55,081 bases of DNA, taken from contig CANJID010000021.1 of the NCBI GenBank assembly GCA_947474395.1, positions 1 through 55,081 on the forward strand, written 5' to 3'. Source of the stretch: Caulobacterales bacterium. Lineage in GTDB: Bacteria; Pseudomonadota; Alphaproteobacteria; Caulobacterales; Caulobacteraceae. The position numbers and the translations under genes were made by a program. The notes beneath the pieces are model-generated. The model made no database searches, had not been told where the DNA came from, and saw nothing but the letters and a program-made list of their open reading frames with translations. Within the stretch, counting starts at the first letter, position 1; each line of letters begins with the position of its first letter. Below, in pieces: positions 1 to 8,009 of the stretch.

Positions 1-86
1 CCCGGCGACAGGCCGCTGCTGGAGACCCGATCAACGGCCTCGCGCTTGAATGCGTCCGGGAAAATCCGGCGCTGACGACGTTCCAT
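1..86 (-). CDS. IS3-family transposase OrfA, N-terminal part
   Basis: The ATG at 84-86 opens a frame reading MERRQRRIFPDAF followed by KREAVDRVSSSGLSPG, which then runs off the window. The pattern RR-x-F-x-DAFKREAV-x-RV is typical of the helix-turn-helix start of IS3-family OrfA proteins, which bind the element's inverted repeats. A weak GGAGAGGAG ribosome binding site precedes the start. Only about 28 residues are visible, so the subgroup cannot be fixed. Confidence 0.65.
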   Translation of the reverse strand, partial: MERRQRRIFPDAFKREAVDRVSSSGLSP

Positions 87-148
87 CCGACACTCCTCTC
101 CAGCTCCGAAAAGCTAGCATGGGTGTCCACTGAAACGAGGGAGGATCA
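1..148 (-). mobile_element. End of an IS3-like insertion sequence
   Basis: The first 86 bases encode the start of an IS3-type OrfA on the minus strand. The sequence out to about 148 reads, on that strand, like the outer end of such an element: it begins TGATCCTCCC and runs through CGTTTCAGTGGACAC before the gene leader. The outer boundary near 148 is estimated from that TG start, and the rest of the element lies outside the window. The following stretch up to 382 has no gene I can support. Confidence 0.6.
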
Positions 149-382
149 ACCTTGCAGCACGATCCGCTCTCCCCTGAAAGCTGACTGCCGTCAAAGCCAT
201 ATTGGCTAAAAGCTGAGCCGTGCGCTAGGGGCCCGACGCCTTTCAGGTTACCGCTGATAGGTAGAGCCTCGCCAAAACCTTTGTTTGGAAGCCTGATTTC
301 CGCCCAAGACTCTCCCTTCGCGCGTTATGACGGCGAGGTTTCATCGACCTCCAGCGCCACGCGGACCCCGCAAACGGACCTC

Positions 383-1096
383 ATGCACGACCTGCCCCGC
401 CTGCTCCCCGATTTCGCCGCCCTGGGCGTCTTCCTGATCGTCTGGCTGGGCTACGAGCCCCTGCTGGCGGGATTGGCGCGCAGCGGCCAGTTGATCAACC
501 GCGACATGGTGGCGATCCGGCTGGCCTGGATGAAGGCCATGGTCCGGCGCGAGATGCCGCTGATCGACAGCCAGCTGATGGGCCACGCCCTCAACTCGGC
601 CTCCTTCTTCGCCTCGTCGAACCTGATCCTGATCGCCGGAGCCGCGGGCCTGCTGTTCGGCGGGGACAGCGCCTACCGCCGGATCCAGGACGTGCCCCTG
701 CTGGCGGAAGCGCCCCGGATGCTGTTCGAGCTGAAGCTGGCCCTCGTGGGGATCAGCCTGGCGCGCGGGCTCCTCTCCTTCATCTGGTCAATTCGCCAGA
801 TGAATTACACCCTGGCCCTGATCGGGGCGGCGCCGCGCTCCGCGGACCCGGCGGTGCAGGACGAGTACGCCCAGGCCGCGGCCAATATCCTCAATCCGGC
901 CCTGGCTACCTTCAGCGCCGGCGTGCGGGGCTACTACTTCGCCCTGGCCGCGGCGGCCTGGCTGTTCGGGCCGACGGCCCTGATCGCCGCCACCATCAGC
1001 GCCCTGGCCCTCCTGGCCTGGCGCCAGTCCTCCTCGCCGGCGGCCAAGGGCGTGCGGCAGGCGCGGGAAATCCTGGAACGGTCAGGCGAGCCTTAA
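383..1096 (+). CDS. DUF599 family membrane protein
   Basis: This looks like a DUF599 (COG3821) inner-membrane protein of unknown function. Hydrophobic segments occur at the N terminus (FAALGVFLIVWLGYEPLLA), around the ASSNLILIAGAAGLLFGG stretch, and in two later segments. The conserved NRDMVAIRLAWMKAMVRRE and IRQMNYTLALIGA stretches fit the family. The open frame extends upstream to 281, but the ATG at 383 gives the usual family start (MHDLPRLLPDFAALG). The first 34 residues of the longer frame look non-homologous. The 3' end overlaps the convergent YjbR-type gene by 15 bases. No function is assigned. Confidence 0.8.
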   Translation: MHDLPRLLPDFAALGVFLIVWLGYEPLLAGLARSGQLINRDMVAIRLAWMKAMVRREMPLIDSQLMGHALNSASFFASSNLILIAGAAGLLFGGDSAYRRIQDVPLLAEAPRMLFELKLALVGISLARGLLSFIWSIRQMNYTLALIGAAPRSADPAVQDEYAQAAANILNPALATFSAGVRGYYFALAAAAWLFGPTALIAATISALALLAWRQSSSPAAKGVRQAREILERSGEP

Positions 1097-1435
1097 GGCG
1101 GCCCTGGCCTTCTTCGGCAAGGCCTCGGCGATCAGGCCGTGGGCCTGGACGACGTAGGCCTTCAGCTCGTCCTCGGTCAGGCTGTCGTTGGCGAGGAGCT
1201 GCACCCATTTGAACCGCGCCGCATAGGGCGCCGGGCGGGCAAGCCCCTGCTCCACCAGAAGCTCGAAGGCCATGTCGGAGGCCTTGAAGCTGTAGAGCGG
1301 CCGGTCCTGTCCGACGGACCCGGCCGCCGCGAACATCTTGCCGCCCACCGAATAGATGCGGTCCTGACCCCACTTCACATCGAAGGTCGCCCCCGGCAAT
1401 CCGATGGCGAAGTCGTGGAAGGCCCCCGCCTCCAT
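1082..1435 (-). CDS. MmcQ/YjbR family protein
   Basis: The 117-residue product matches the small YjbR/MmcQ family (COG2315), an alpha/beta fold with a CyaY-like surface. The family is often called DNA-binding, without a firm function. Characteristic stretches are [28 protein letters not shown], and the C-terminal [21 protein letters not shown] part. The start at 1435 lies only two bases after the msrA stop, so the two genes are probably co-transcribed. It overlaps the 3' end of the convergent DUF599 gene. Confidence 0.85.
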   Translation of the reverse strand: MEAGAFHDFAIGLPGATFDVKWGQDRIYSVGGKMFAAAGSVGQDRPLYSFKASDMAFELLVEQGLARPAPYAARFKWVQLLANDSLTEDELKAYVVQAHGLIAEALPKKARAALRLA

Positions 1436-1437
1436 GG

Positions 1438-2091
1438 TCAGGCCGAGACGCCGACGCCGATCGGGCAGGTCACGCCCGTGCCCCCGACCCCGCAATAGCC
1501 GCCCGGGTTCTTGGCCAGGTACTGCTGGTGGTAGCCTTCCGCGAAATAGAATGGCCCCGCCGGCGCGATCTCGGTGGTGATCGCCCCCCTGCCCGCCGCC
1601 TTCAGGGCCTCGCCGTAAGCCTTGGCGGAGTCCTGCGCCGCCTGCGCCTGCGCGTCCGAGTAGGTGTAGATCGCCGAGCGGTACTGCGTGCCCATGTCTC
1701 CGCCCTGGCGCATGCCCTGGGTCGGATCGTGCCCCTCCCAGAATTTTTTCAGCAGGGCTTCGTAGGACACCTGCTTGGGGTCGAACGCCACCAGCACCGC
1801 CTCGGTGTGGCCGGTGCGCCCCGAACAGGCCTCCTCGTAGGTGGGATTGGAGGTCGAGCCGCCCGCGTAGCCCACGGCGGTCACCCAGACGCCGGGGACC
1901 TGCCAGAAAATGCGCTCTACGCCCCAGAAGCAGCCCATGGCGAACTGCGCCAGCTCCAGCCCCTCGGGGTACGGCCCCTTCAGCGCGTGACCATTGACGT
2001 AGTGGGTGGACGCCGTCGGGATCGGATCGGGCCGGCCTTTGAGGGCCTGGTCGGAGGTCGGTATCTCGAGGGACTTGCGGCCGAAGATCAT
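1438..2091 (-). CDS. msrA: Peptide-methionine (S)-S-oxide reductase MsrA
   Basis: MsrA reduces the S-epimer of methionine sulfoxide in proteins and free methionine, using thioredoxin. The catalytic motif GCFWG is at residues 53-57 after FAM. GYAGG, the TGHTEAV stretch, and the GTQYRSAIY motif of the substrate pocket follow in order. The C-terminal [16 protein letters not shown] contains two cysteines that can act as resolving residues. Length (217 aa) fits the family. AGGAG lies 9 bases upstream of the ATG. It is the first gene of a short minus-strand pair with the YjbR-type gene. Confidence 0.96.
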   Translation of the reverse strand: MIFGRKSLEIPTSDQALKGRPDPIPTASTHYVNGHALKGPYPEGLELAQFAMGCFWGVERIFWQVPGVWVTAVGYAGGSTSNPTYEEACSGRTGHTEAVLVAFDPKQVSYEALLKKFWEGHDPTQGMRQGGDMGTQYRSAIYTYSDAQAQAAQDSAKAYGEALKAAGRGAITTEIAPAGPFYFAEGYHQQYLAKNPGGYCGVGGTGVTCPIGVGVSA

Positions 2092-2243
2092 GGCGGGCTC
2101 CTGTGCGCGGCGGACACGCCCGCATCAGATAAGCGCCCCTTACCCCCACCGCAAAGCGATCAGGTGCGCCGCGCGACTTGTCCCGCCCGCCGCGCTCCTA
2201 TATCTCGCGGCCTTCGCCGTTCACGCCCAGCGCGGACGACGAT

Positions 2244-2333
2244 GGTGAGGTGGCCGAGTGGTTGAAGGCGCACGCTTGGAAAGCGTGTTTACGGGAAACC
2301 GTAACGAGGGTTCGAATCCCTCTCTCACCGCCA
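2244..2333 (+). tRNA. tRNA-Ser (anticodon GGA)
   Basis: The sequence folds as a class II tRNA. The acceptor stem pairs GGTGAGG with TCTCACC, with one G-T pair, followed by discriminator G and an encoded CCA. The anticodon stem is CACGC/GCGTG with loop TTGGAAA, so the anticodon is GGA. The long variable arm TACGGGAAACCGTA and the T-loop GTTCGAATC are present. The gene is intact. It lies just upstream of a serine recombinase module, which makes its 3' part a candidate integration site, although I found no second copy of the 3' end. Confidence 0.97.
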
Positions 2334-2341
2334 CGCACCCT

Positions 2342-2356
2342 GGGAGCTTTGCTCCC
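2342..2356 (+). terminator. Short hairpin after tRNA-Ser
   Basis: GGGAGC-TTT-GCTCCC forms a 6-bp stem with a 3-base loop, 8 bases after the tRNA. There is no clear run of T after it, so it is at best a weak terminator or a processing hairpin. Confidence 0.3.
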
Positions 2357-2619
2357 TGGTAGCGGCTCAGACGTAACGCCCCGACATCCCGAGAGCTTCT
2401 GGCCAGCTACCGCTGTGTCGGCGGCCGTTTGGCGGCCCATTCAGCCCCTTATGCGCGGCCTCCACCCACCCTGTCTCTGGCGGTCGGCGATCTAGTCGAG
2501 TTTGCCTGTTATTCCCTGTTATCAGGGATTTCAGATTGTTTTTGGAGGGGCCCCTGAACGTATAATCGCACTATACCCGCGCTAAATCCGTTACTTAGGC
2601 GAAATTTGCGTTGGGCGTA

Positions 2620-2713
2620 TCAGGGAATTGGTTTCCTCCAAAACAGGGAAGACTCTGCGGCGAAACAGCGATCCTGCGGCGAGAACAGGGATCGGGTCCG
2701 CCGACAACAGGGA
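2620..2713. repeat. ~22-bp iterons beside recombinase gene
   Basis: The gene-free stretch 2334-2719 contains a series of short repeats built on (T/A)CAGGGA(A/T). Copies begin at 2620, 2643, 2665 (one change, ACAGCGA), 2685 and 2707, so the spacing is 20-23 bases, about two helical turns. A further isolated TCAGGGATT lies at 2522. The last copy ends 7 bases from the recombinase stop codon. A similar array of different sequence lies beside the second recombinase near 54190-54258. The role is unknown; recombinase or accessory-protein binding is a reasonable guess. Confidence 0.7.
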
Positions 2714-2719
2714 TCGCCT

Positions 2720-4336
2720 TCAGCCGAACCCCAAGGTTTGCCGCTGTTTTGTCCAGTCGCGGGGGATTTCCGCGCGAAGAAGGTCTTCAAGTGTAAGGCT
2801 CGGAGGCTGCCGGCCTTCCAAAATGCCGGCCTGAATGTCCGGCGCAAGGAAACTTAGACGGCAAAGGCGCCGCTCGTAGGCGCTTTCGGGCGCCTTGGCG
2901 GCGAAGGTGTTCATGACGCCATCGGCCATGCGCCAGCCGAGGGCGGTCGTGATGCGGTGGGCCTGCCGAAGCCCTCGGATTAGGACCGGATCGCGCCGAT
3001 TGATCGCGGACTTGCCGTCCGGCGCGACGATCCAGGTCCGACCGCCACTGACCCGGCACACCATCGGAATATGAACCGTCCCGAGGTTGGGTTCGCCCGG
3101 AACACCCTCCAACCGGGTGCGCAAAGATCGCGGCGTGTCCTTCATCGCGAACGTCAGCCGTACGCCGGACGTTTCCAACTCGATCCGCCGCACCGGTCGG
3201 AGAAGCTCTGTCAGCGGGGCCGCCTCATCGCCGGCAAGGAGCGTGACCATTTCCGACCGAAGTCGGTCTTCGATCGCCGGTGCGCTGAGGCGCCTGAGGC
3301 TGGGCTCGCCGGCGCGGGCTTTGCGCCCTTGCTGCAACGGCGCCGACACGTAGTAGCGGTAGACCTTCCCCCTTGCTCCATAGCCGAACGATGGGCTCAT
3401 CGGATTGCCGGCCGTGTCGAAGATCAGGCCTTTGAGGGGCATCGCGTCGGCGCGCAACGGCCGCTCCCGGCGAACACGCCTCTGGCTCGCCAACTTGGCT
3501 TGGACGGCCTCAAACAAATCGGTCGGCACGATCGCTTCATGCACCCCGACGTAGCTGTCGCCGCGGTGAGGGACTTCGCCGAGATAAACCCGGTTCTGCA
3601 GGAGGTGATAGAGCGCGCCGCGGCTGAACTTCACCCCGCCCCGTTCGCGGCCCGCAGCAGAGCGACAGAGCTTGGAGCGCACGCCTGTCTCGGCCAACCG
3701 GGTCTCAAGCGCCGAAACCGAGCCGAGATCCAGATACGCCTGGAAGATCGATCGCACCGTCTCGGCCTCGCTGACGTTGGCGACCAGGGCGCGGGTCCGG
3801 GGATCGGTCGGCGCATCGTAGCCGAGCGGCAGACCGCCCCCCATCCACATGCCCTTGCGTTTCGAGGCAGCGATCTTGTCGCGGATGCGCTCGCCTGTGA
3901 CCTCGCGCTCGAACTGGGCGAAGGAAAGCAGGACATTCAGCGTCAGCCGGCCCATGGAGGTCGTGGTGTTGAACGCCTGGGTGACCGAGACGAACGAGGA
4001 TCCCTTTGCCTCGAGCCGTTCGACGATGCGGGCGAAGTCGCTCAAGGAGCGGGTGAGCCGGTCGATCTTGTAGACCACGATGGTGTCGACCAGCCCGAGG
4101 TCGATGTCGCAGAGAAGCCGTTGAAGCGCGGGCCGATCCATCGTCCCTCCCGAGACGCCTCCATCGTCGTAGGCGGTCTTGATGCCCCGCCACCCCTCGT
4201 GGGCCTGGCTCTTAATGTAGGCCTCGCAGGCCTCACGTTGCGCGTGCAGTGAGTTGAATGCCTGATCCAGGCCCTCTTCCGAAGACTTTCGGGTGTAGAT
4301 GGCGCAGCGGACCAGTTTCGCCTGGGCCGTACCCAT
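2720..4336 (-). CDS. Large serine recombinase
   Basis: This is a site-specific recombinase of the large serine type. The N-terminal resolvase domain (about residues 8-150) has YTRKSS with the catalytic serine near residue 18. It also has the DGGVSGGTMDRPALQRLL, VVYKIDRLTRS and FAQFERE stretches typical of the family. A recombinase domain and zinc-ribbon-like region follow (RYYVSAPLQQG), and the C-terminal part is long. The start at 4336 was chosen because its ATG overlaps the TGA of the DUF2924 gene (TGATG) and gives a normal start (MGTAQAKLVRCAIYTRKS). The open frame itself reaches 4384. Length is 538 aa. It forms a minus-strand unit with DUF3489 and DUF2924 genes. Confidence 0.93.
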   Translation of the reverse strand: MGTAQAKLVRCAIYTRKSSEEGLDQAFNSLHAQREACEAYIKSQAHEGWRGIKTAYDDGGVSGGTMDRPALQRLLCDIDLGLVDTIVVYKIDRLTRSLSDFARIVERLEAKGSSFVSVTQAFNTTTSMGRLTLNVLLSFAQFEREVTGERIRDKIAASKRKGMWMGGGLPLGYDAPTDPRTRALVANVSEAETVRSIFQAYLDLGSVSALETRLAETGVRSKLCRSAAGRERGGVKFSRGALYHLLQNRVYLGEVPHRGDSYVGVHEAIVPTDLFEAVQAKLASQRRVRRERPLRADAMPLKGLIFDTAGNPMSPSFGYGARGKVYRYYVSAPLQQGRKARAGEPSLRRLSAPAIEDRLRSEMVTLLAGDEAAPLTELLRPVRRIELETSGVRLTFAMKDTPRSLRTRLEGVPGEPNLGTVHIPMVCRVSGGRTWIVAPDGKSAINRRDPVLIRGLRQAHRITTALGWRMADGVMNTFAAKAPESAYERRLCRLSFLAPDIQAGILEGRQPPSLTLEDLLRAEIPRDWTKQRQTLGFG

Positions 4337-4752
4337 CAACCCAGCTTTCCGGTGCGAAGGCCGAAGAAGCGAGGCCCATTCCACCGGACGCCGGTGATCC
4401 TGCGAGCAATCTGCGAGAGGCTGGCGAAGCGCTCGCCGCTGTAGAGGAAGCCGCCGTCGGCAATGGCGGTCGCCTCATGACGGACCCCGCCCCACTCGCG
4501 GACCAGCCGGGCGCCGGCGGCGGCCGTTGGAGAAGCCTTCTCCCCGACTGGCCGGCGAATAGCCCGCCGGGCCTCGGGGCTCAGCCCGCCAGCCGCCTCT
4601 ACCTGCAGCCGCCAGGCAAGCATCAGGCCGAGAAGCTCAACGGAACGGAGTTTTGGGGGAGCGCCGTAGCGCTCCCTCCAGACCGCGCGCAAGCCATGAA
4701 GGTCGAGGCCCTCCAACGCCTCGACCTCGTCAGTTATCGTCGTATCCCTCAC
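4336..4752 (-). CDS. DUF2924 domain protein
   Basis: The 138-residue protein belongs to DUF2924, a family of unknown function that is commonly encoded directly upstream of serine recombinases in alphaproteobacteria. Recognisable parts are LRAVWRERYGAPPKLRSVELLGLMLAWRLQ near the N terminus. Near the C terminus is FLYSGERFASLSQIARRITG followed by RWNGPRFFGLR. The latter resembles a small domain found in DNA-associated proteins. It sits between the DUF3489 gene (2 bases upstream) and the recombinase (1-base overlap), so it is translated with them. A role as recombinase accessory factor is inferred from context only. Confidence 0.88.
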   Translation of the reverse strand: MRDTTITDEVEALEGLDLHGLRAVWRERYGAPPKLRSVELLGLMLAWRLQVEAAGGLSPEARRAIRRPVGEKASPTAAAGARLVREWGGVRHEATAIADGGFLYSGERFASLSQIARRITGVRWNGPRFFGLRTGKLG

Positions 4753-4754
4753 GG

Positions 4755-5045
4755 CTAGGCCTCGACGCGGTCGCGGACCTGGTAATGGGTGAAGCCATCC
4801 CGCTTGGCGGTCACGACCTCAAGGTCGGCCCGTTTCTTCAGGGTCCCGGAGATGAAGCCTCGAACCGAGTGAACCTGCCAACCGACCGCGGCGGCCAGCT
4901 GGTCGGCGGTCTTGCCGCCTTCGTCCCGCATCAGCCCGATCAGAATCCCACCGCGCGTCTGTTTGGCTGCGGGGGTAGGCGTTGGCCCGTCGGCCACCGT
5001 CGCGGCAGCGGCTGGCTTGGTCGGCTTGCGTGATGGCTTCGTCAT
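4755..5045 (-). CDS. DUF3489 domain protein
   Basis: This small (96 aa) protein has a basic, Ala/Pro/Lys-rich N-terminal tail of about 30 residues and then a DUF3489 domain: LIGLMRDEGGKTADQLAAAVGW followed by HSVRGFISGTLKKR. It has the look of a winged-helix or helix-turn-helix fold, so DNA binding is likely. The family is regularly found with DUF2924 and a serine recombinase. It is the first gene of the minus-strand recombinase unit and faces the methyltransferase gene across a 219-base divergent promoter region. It could be the unit's regulator, but this is inference. Confidence 0.88.
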   Translation of the reverse strand: MTKPSRKPTKPAAAATVADGPTPTPAAKQTRGGILIGLMRDEGGKTADQLAAAVGWQVHSVRGFISGTLKKRADLEVVTAKRDGFTHYQVRDRVEA

Positions 5046-5264
5046 GGTCGTCCCTCCGGGGATAGGCGGGACGGTCGCCCCGCTACTGGGACGAGCCCGG
5101 ACCGGCCGGGCTCACACACCAGCGCTCCTCCCGGAGCCGAAGTCCAGTCGGACTGAAGGCGCTCGATCTATATGTTGTTGCCAAATGGGGATAACTGGCG
5201 CATCTCATACAAAATGCAGCTTTGCGCCTATTGCGCAGCTTGGTTGTTCTGCTAATGTTCCGCT

Positions 5265-6593
5265 ATGGCAGACTCCGCTCAGAAACCAGCGATCGAGCAT
5301 CGGGCTCCCTCCGACTTGCGGCCCTATGGCCGAAACGCACGCACCCATTCGAAATCGCAAGTCCGGCAGATCGCCGAGAGCATCAAGAGGTTCGGGTTCA
5401 CCAACCCCGTCCTGATCAGCGACGAGGACGAGATTATCGCCGGCCACGGACGCGTGGAAGCGGCCAAGCTCCTGGGCATTGCGACGGTCCCCACCCTGCG
5501 GCTATCCCATCTGAACGAGACCGAGCGGCGGGCCTATGTGCTGGCCGACAATAAGCTGGCGCTGAACGCCGGCTGGGATCCAGACCTCCTATCGATCGAG
5601 CTTCAGGCCCTGATCAATCTGGATTTCGACGTCTCGCTGACCGGATTTTCCACCGCTGAAATCGATCTGACGCTGGATGCGGCGCGCGACCGGGACCCGG
5701 CCGCGCCGCCGGCCGTCGAGGATGAAATCCCGGCGATGGGTTCGGTAGCGATCTGCCGGCCAGGGGAGGTCTGGCGGCTTGGCCGGCATCGCCTGGCCTG
5801 TGGCGATGCGCAGGATCCCGCCATCTACCAAGCGTTGATGCAGGACGATCGGGCGGACCTGGTGTTCACCGACCCGCCCTACAATGTGCCGATCGACGGA
5901 CATGTCTGCGGTCAGGGTCGTGTGCGTCACCGCGAGTTCGCCATGGGCGCGGGCGAGATGTCCAAAACCGCCTTCACCGAGTTTCTGACCCGCAGCCTCG
6001 GCGCCATGGCCGGGGTCAGTCGCGATGGCGCGATCGCCTTCGTCTGCATGGACTGGCGCCACATGGGCGAACTGATCGCGGCCGGCGAAAGCGTGTTCGC
6101 AGAGTTGAAGAACCTCTGCGTCTGGAACAAGACCAACGGCGGCATGGGGACCTTCTATCGGTCCAAGCACGAGTTGGTGTTCGTCTACAAAGTCGGGTCC
6201 GGCGCCCACACCAACACCTTTGGTCTGGGGGACACTGGCAGATACCGGACCAACGTATGGGACTACGCCGGCATCTCGAGCCTGACCTCCACGCGCTCCG
6301 AAGAACTGGCTATGCACCCGACGGTCAAGCCCACGGCCCTGGTCGCCGACGCGATCCGTGACTGCACGCAGCGCAACCAGATCGTGCTCGATGGCTTCGG
6401 CGGCTCGGGCACAACCCTCATCGCCGCGGAAGCCACGGGCCGTCGCGCCCGGCTGATCGAGTACGACCCCCTCTACTGCGACGTGATCCTTCGCCGCTAC
6501 CAGCGGCTGACCGGCAAGGCGGGTGTGCTCGATGGGACCGGGCAGGCGTTCGACGTCCTTGAGACAGAACGCGACGTCGAGTGCGCCGCGTGA
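5265..6593 (+). CDS. ParB-N / DNA methyltransferase fusion protein
   Basis: The N-terminal part (about residues 10-110) is a ParB-like nuclease domain, with DLRPYGRNARTHSKSQV, then IAGHGRVEAAK and ADNKLALNAGWD. The rest is an N6-adenine/N4-cytosine methyltransferase of the beta type, with DPPYNVP at about residue 203 and the SAM-binding FGGSGTTLIAAE near residue 382. Such ParB-methyltransferases are common in phages and integrated elements, usually without a partner restriction enzyme. It is transcribed divergently from the recombinase unit and overlaps the downstream DUF5681 gene by 13 bases. The target sequence cannot be told from the protein. Confidence 0.92.
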   Translation: MADSAQKPAIEHRAPSDLRPYGRNARTHSKSQVRQIAESIKRFGFTNPVLISDEDEIIAGHGRVEAAKLLGIATVPTLRLSHLNETERRAYVLADNKLALNAGWDPDLLSIELQALINLDFDVSLTGFSTAEIDLTLDAARDRDPAAPPAVEDEIPAMGSVAICRPGEVWRLGRHRLACGDAQDPAIYQALMQDDRADLVFTDPPYNVPIDGHVCGQGRVRHREFAMGAGEMSKTAFTEFLTRSLGAMAGVSRDGAIAFVCMDWRHMGELIAAGESVFAELKNLCVWNKTNGGMGTFYRSKHELVFVYKVGSGAHTNTFGLGDTGRYRTNVWDYAGISSLTSTRSEELAMHPTVKPTALVADAIRDCTQRNQIVLDGFGGSGTTLIAAEATGRRARLIEYDPLYCDVILRRYQRLTGKAGVLDGTGQAFDVLETERDVECAA

Positions 6594-7387
6594 GCGGCAA
6601 GAGCCCCTTCCCCGCTCAGGTCCCTGCCGTCGGCTACAAGCGCCCGCCGACGCAGCACCAGTTCAAGAAGGGCGTCTCAGGCAATCCGAAAGGCAGACCC
6701 CCGAAAGATCAGCGCCCGCCGGTTCGGACGGCGGCTCACGCCGAACTCGACGATATCCTCCTGAAAGAGGCGCTGCGCCCGATCACCGTGCGAGAGAACG
6801 ACGAGATCATTGAGATGCCTATGATCCAGGCGGTCTTACGGAGTCTGGGCGTGGCCGCGGTGAAGGGCCACCATAGGTCTCAACTCGCCCTCGCCAACAT
6901 GGTCAAGACGGTTCAAGCGGCGCGGTATGAGGACCGCAAGCAGCTGTTCCAATCAGCTGTCGAGTACAAAGACTCGTGGCGAGAAGGGTTCGAAGACGCC
7001 GACCGCCGGGGCGTTCCGCGGCCGGAACCCGTCCCGCACCCAGACGAGGTCGTCCTCGACATGAATACGATGGAGGTGCGATTCAACGGGCCGAGCACGG
7101 ACGGTGAGAAGGCCGAATGGGACCACATGTTTAACTTGAAGGCGGATTCGCTGGAGGAAATCGCGTGGTGCCAACGTAAGCTCAAGCGGCCCGGCCGATC
7201 CAAAGAGTTCTACGAGGGTCAACTCCAGCACGCGCAAAAGCTCGTGAAGCTCGTCGATACTGTCTTCCCTGACGAGAGCACCCGCCGCCAGCCAGGATTT
7301 GACCTCCAGAAATGGCGCGAGCGTCGGCCCGGATATCACGAGCTTATGGCGAGGGCAAAGAAGCGCGACCGCAAACCTAGGCTGTAG
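6581..7387 (+). CDS. DUF5681 domain protein
   Basis: The N-terminal segment YKRPPTQHQFKKGVSGNPKG with RPPKD is the hallmark of DUF5681, a family found next to ParB-methyltransferases in prophage-like and integrative regions. The rest is charged and alpha-helical, with no motif I can name. The start at 6581 overlaps the methyltransferase by 13 bases; a GTG at 6590 is possible. Function is unknown. Links to DNA packaging or replication have been suggested for relatives from context, and nothing here settles it. It is the last gene of the mobile module before the catabolic genes. Confidence 0.85.
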   Translation: MRRVSGKSPFPAQVPAVGYKRPPTQHQFKKGVSGNPKGRPPKDQRPPVRTAAHAELDDILLKEALRPITVRENDEIIEMPMIQAVLRSLGVAAVKGHHRSQLALANMVKTVQAARYEDRKQLFQSAVEYKDSWREGFEDADRRGVPRPEPVPHPDEVVLDMNTMEVRFNGPSTDGEKAEWDHMFNLKADSLEEIAWCQRKLKRPGRSKEFYEGQLQHAQKLVKLVDTVFPDESTRRQPGFDLQKWRERRPGYHELMARAKKRDRKPRL

Positions 7388-7476
7388 GCGATCGATCGAC
7401 GGCATTCGTCACTAGACCGAACGGCAACCTGTCCCAAGCCGGTGTTGGCCTTCCGAGAATGGGGATTGGGCGCGAC

Positions 7477-7998
7477 TTACTTGCCCGGTAGCGTGAGGGC
7501 AGCGCGGATGATTGGCGGCGAGATGATCAGCGCCAAGAGCGCGCCGAAGGCGACCTTCATCGCGATGAAGGATGCAACTGGGAGGCTCTGGAGGCCCAAT
7601 CCGTAAAGCGCGATCGCGCTGAGCGGCGCGACCACAACGGCCACAACAAGGCCGAAGAGCACTCCGCGCACCATGGCGTTCGCCGGGGCGTCGGGGAGCA
7701 CGCCGGCTCCGGAGCGCAGAAGGACCGCGACCTTGCCCGCGCGCAGGCGCTTACGGGTGAGCAGGGTCACGGCAACGGTCGTGGCGAAGGTGATCATGAA
7801 GCACTGGGGCACGAAGTCGATCGCCATGCCGCGCGGCCCCAGGAGCGGCATGCGTTCGACACCGCTCGACGCGAAGAGAGCGAACAAGAGGCTCAACACC
7901 GAATTGACGATTACGCTCACCGCCGTCTCTCCAGCGATATATTTTCGGTGATCGGCAGAAAGCGGCTGGGCGCCGGGCGCTTCTACATCTTGCGTCAT
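7477..7998 (-). CDS. DUF2798-type membrane protein
   Basis: The 173-residue protein has four hydrophobic segments: around residues 25-45, 64-80, 111-132 and 140-160. They form two similar halves, each with a conserved N-V-x-S or R-G-x-x-F-G-type start, as in DUF2798 family membrane proteins. It is the last gene of the seven-gene minus-strand catabolic operon, 12 bases after the FAH gene stop codon. The start is supported by AGGAGG just upstream. The function is not known; a transport or membrane role for the pathway is a guess from position only. Confidence 0.7.
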   Translation of the reverse strand: MTQDVEAPGAQPLSADHRKYIAGETAVSVIVNSVLSLLFALFASSGVERMPLLGPRGMAIDFVPQCFMITFATTVAVTLLTRKRLRAGKVAVLLRSGAGVLPDAPANAMVRGVLFGLVVAVVVAPLSAIALYGLGLQSLPVASFIAMKVAFGALLALIISPPIIRAALTLPGK

Positions 7999-8009
7999 CG
8001 CCTCTCCTC

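Noticed and set aside
2244-2333. Search for a second copy of the tRNA-Ser 3' end as an att site
   Set aside because: No repeat of the T-arm and acceptor sequence was seen elsewhere in the window, so integration at this tRNA is not shown.
2620-2713. CRISPR array
   Set aside because: The repeats are only 7-8 bases with ~14-base spacers and there are no cas genes; they are iterons.
3071-4252. Long open frame on the plus strand opposite the recombinase
   Set aside because: It is antisense to a clear recombinase gene, has no family match and reflects GC-rich codon bias.
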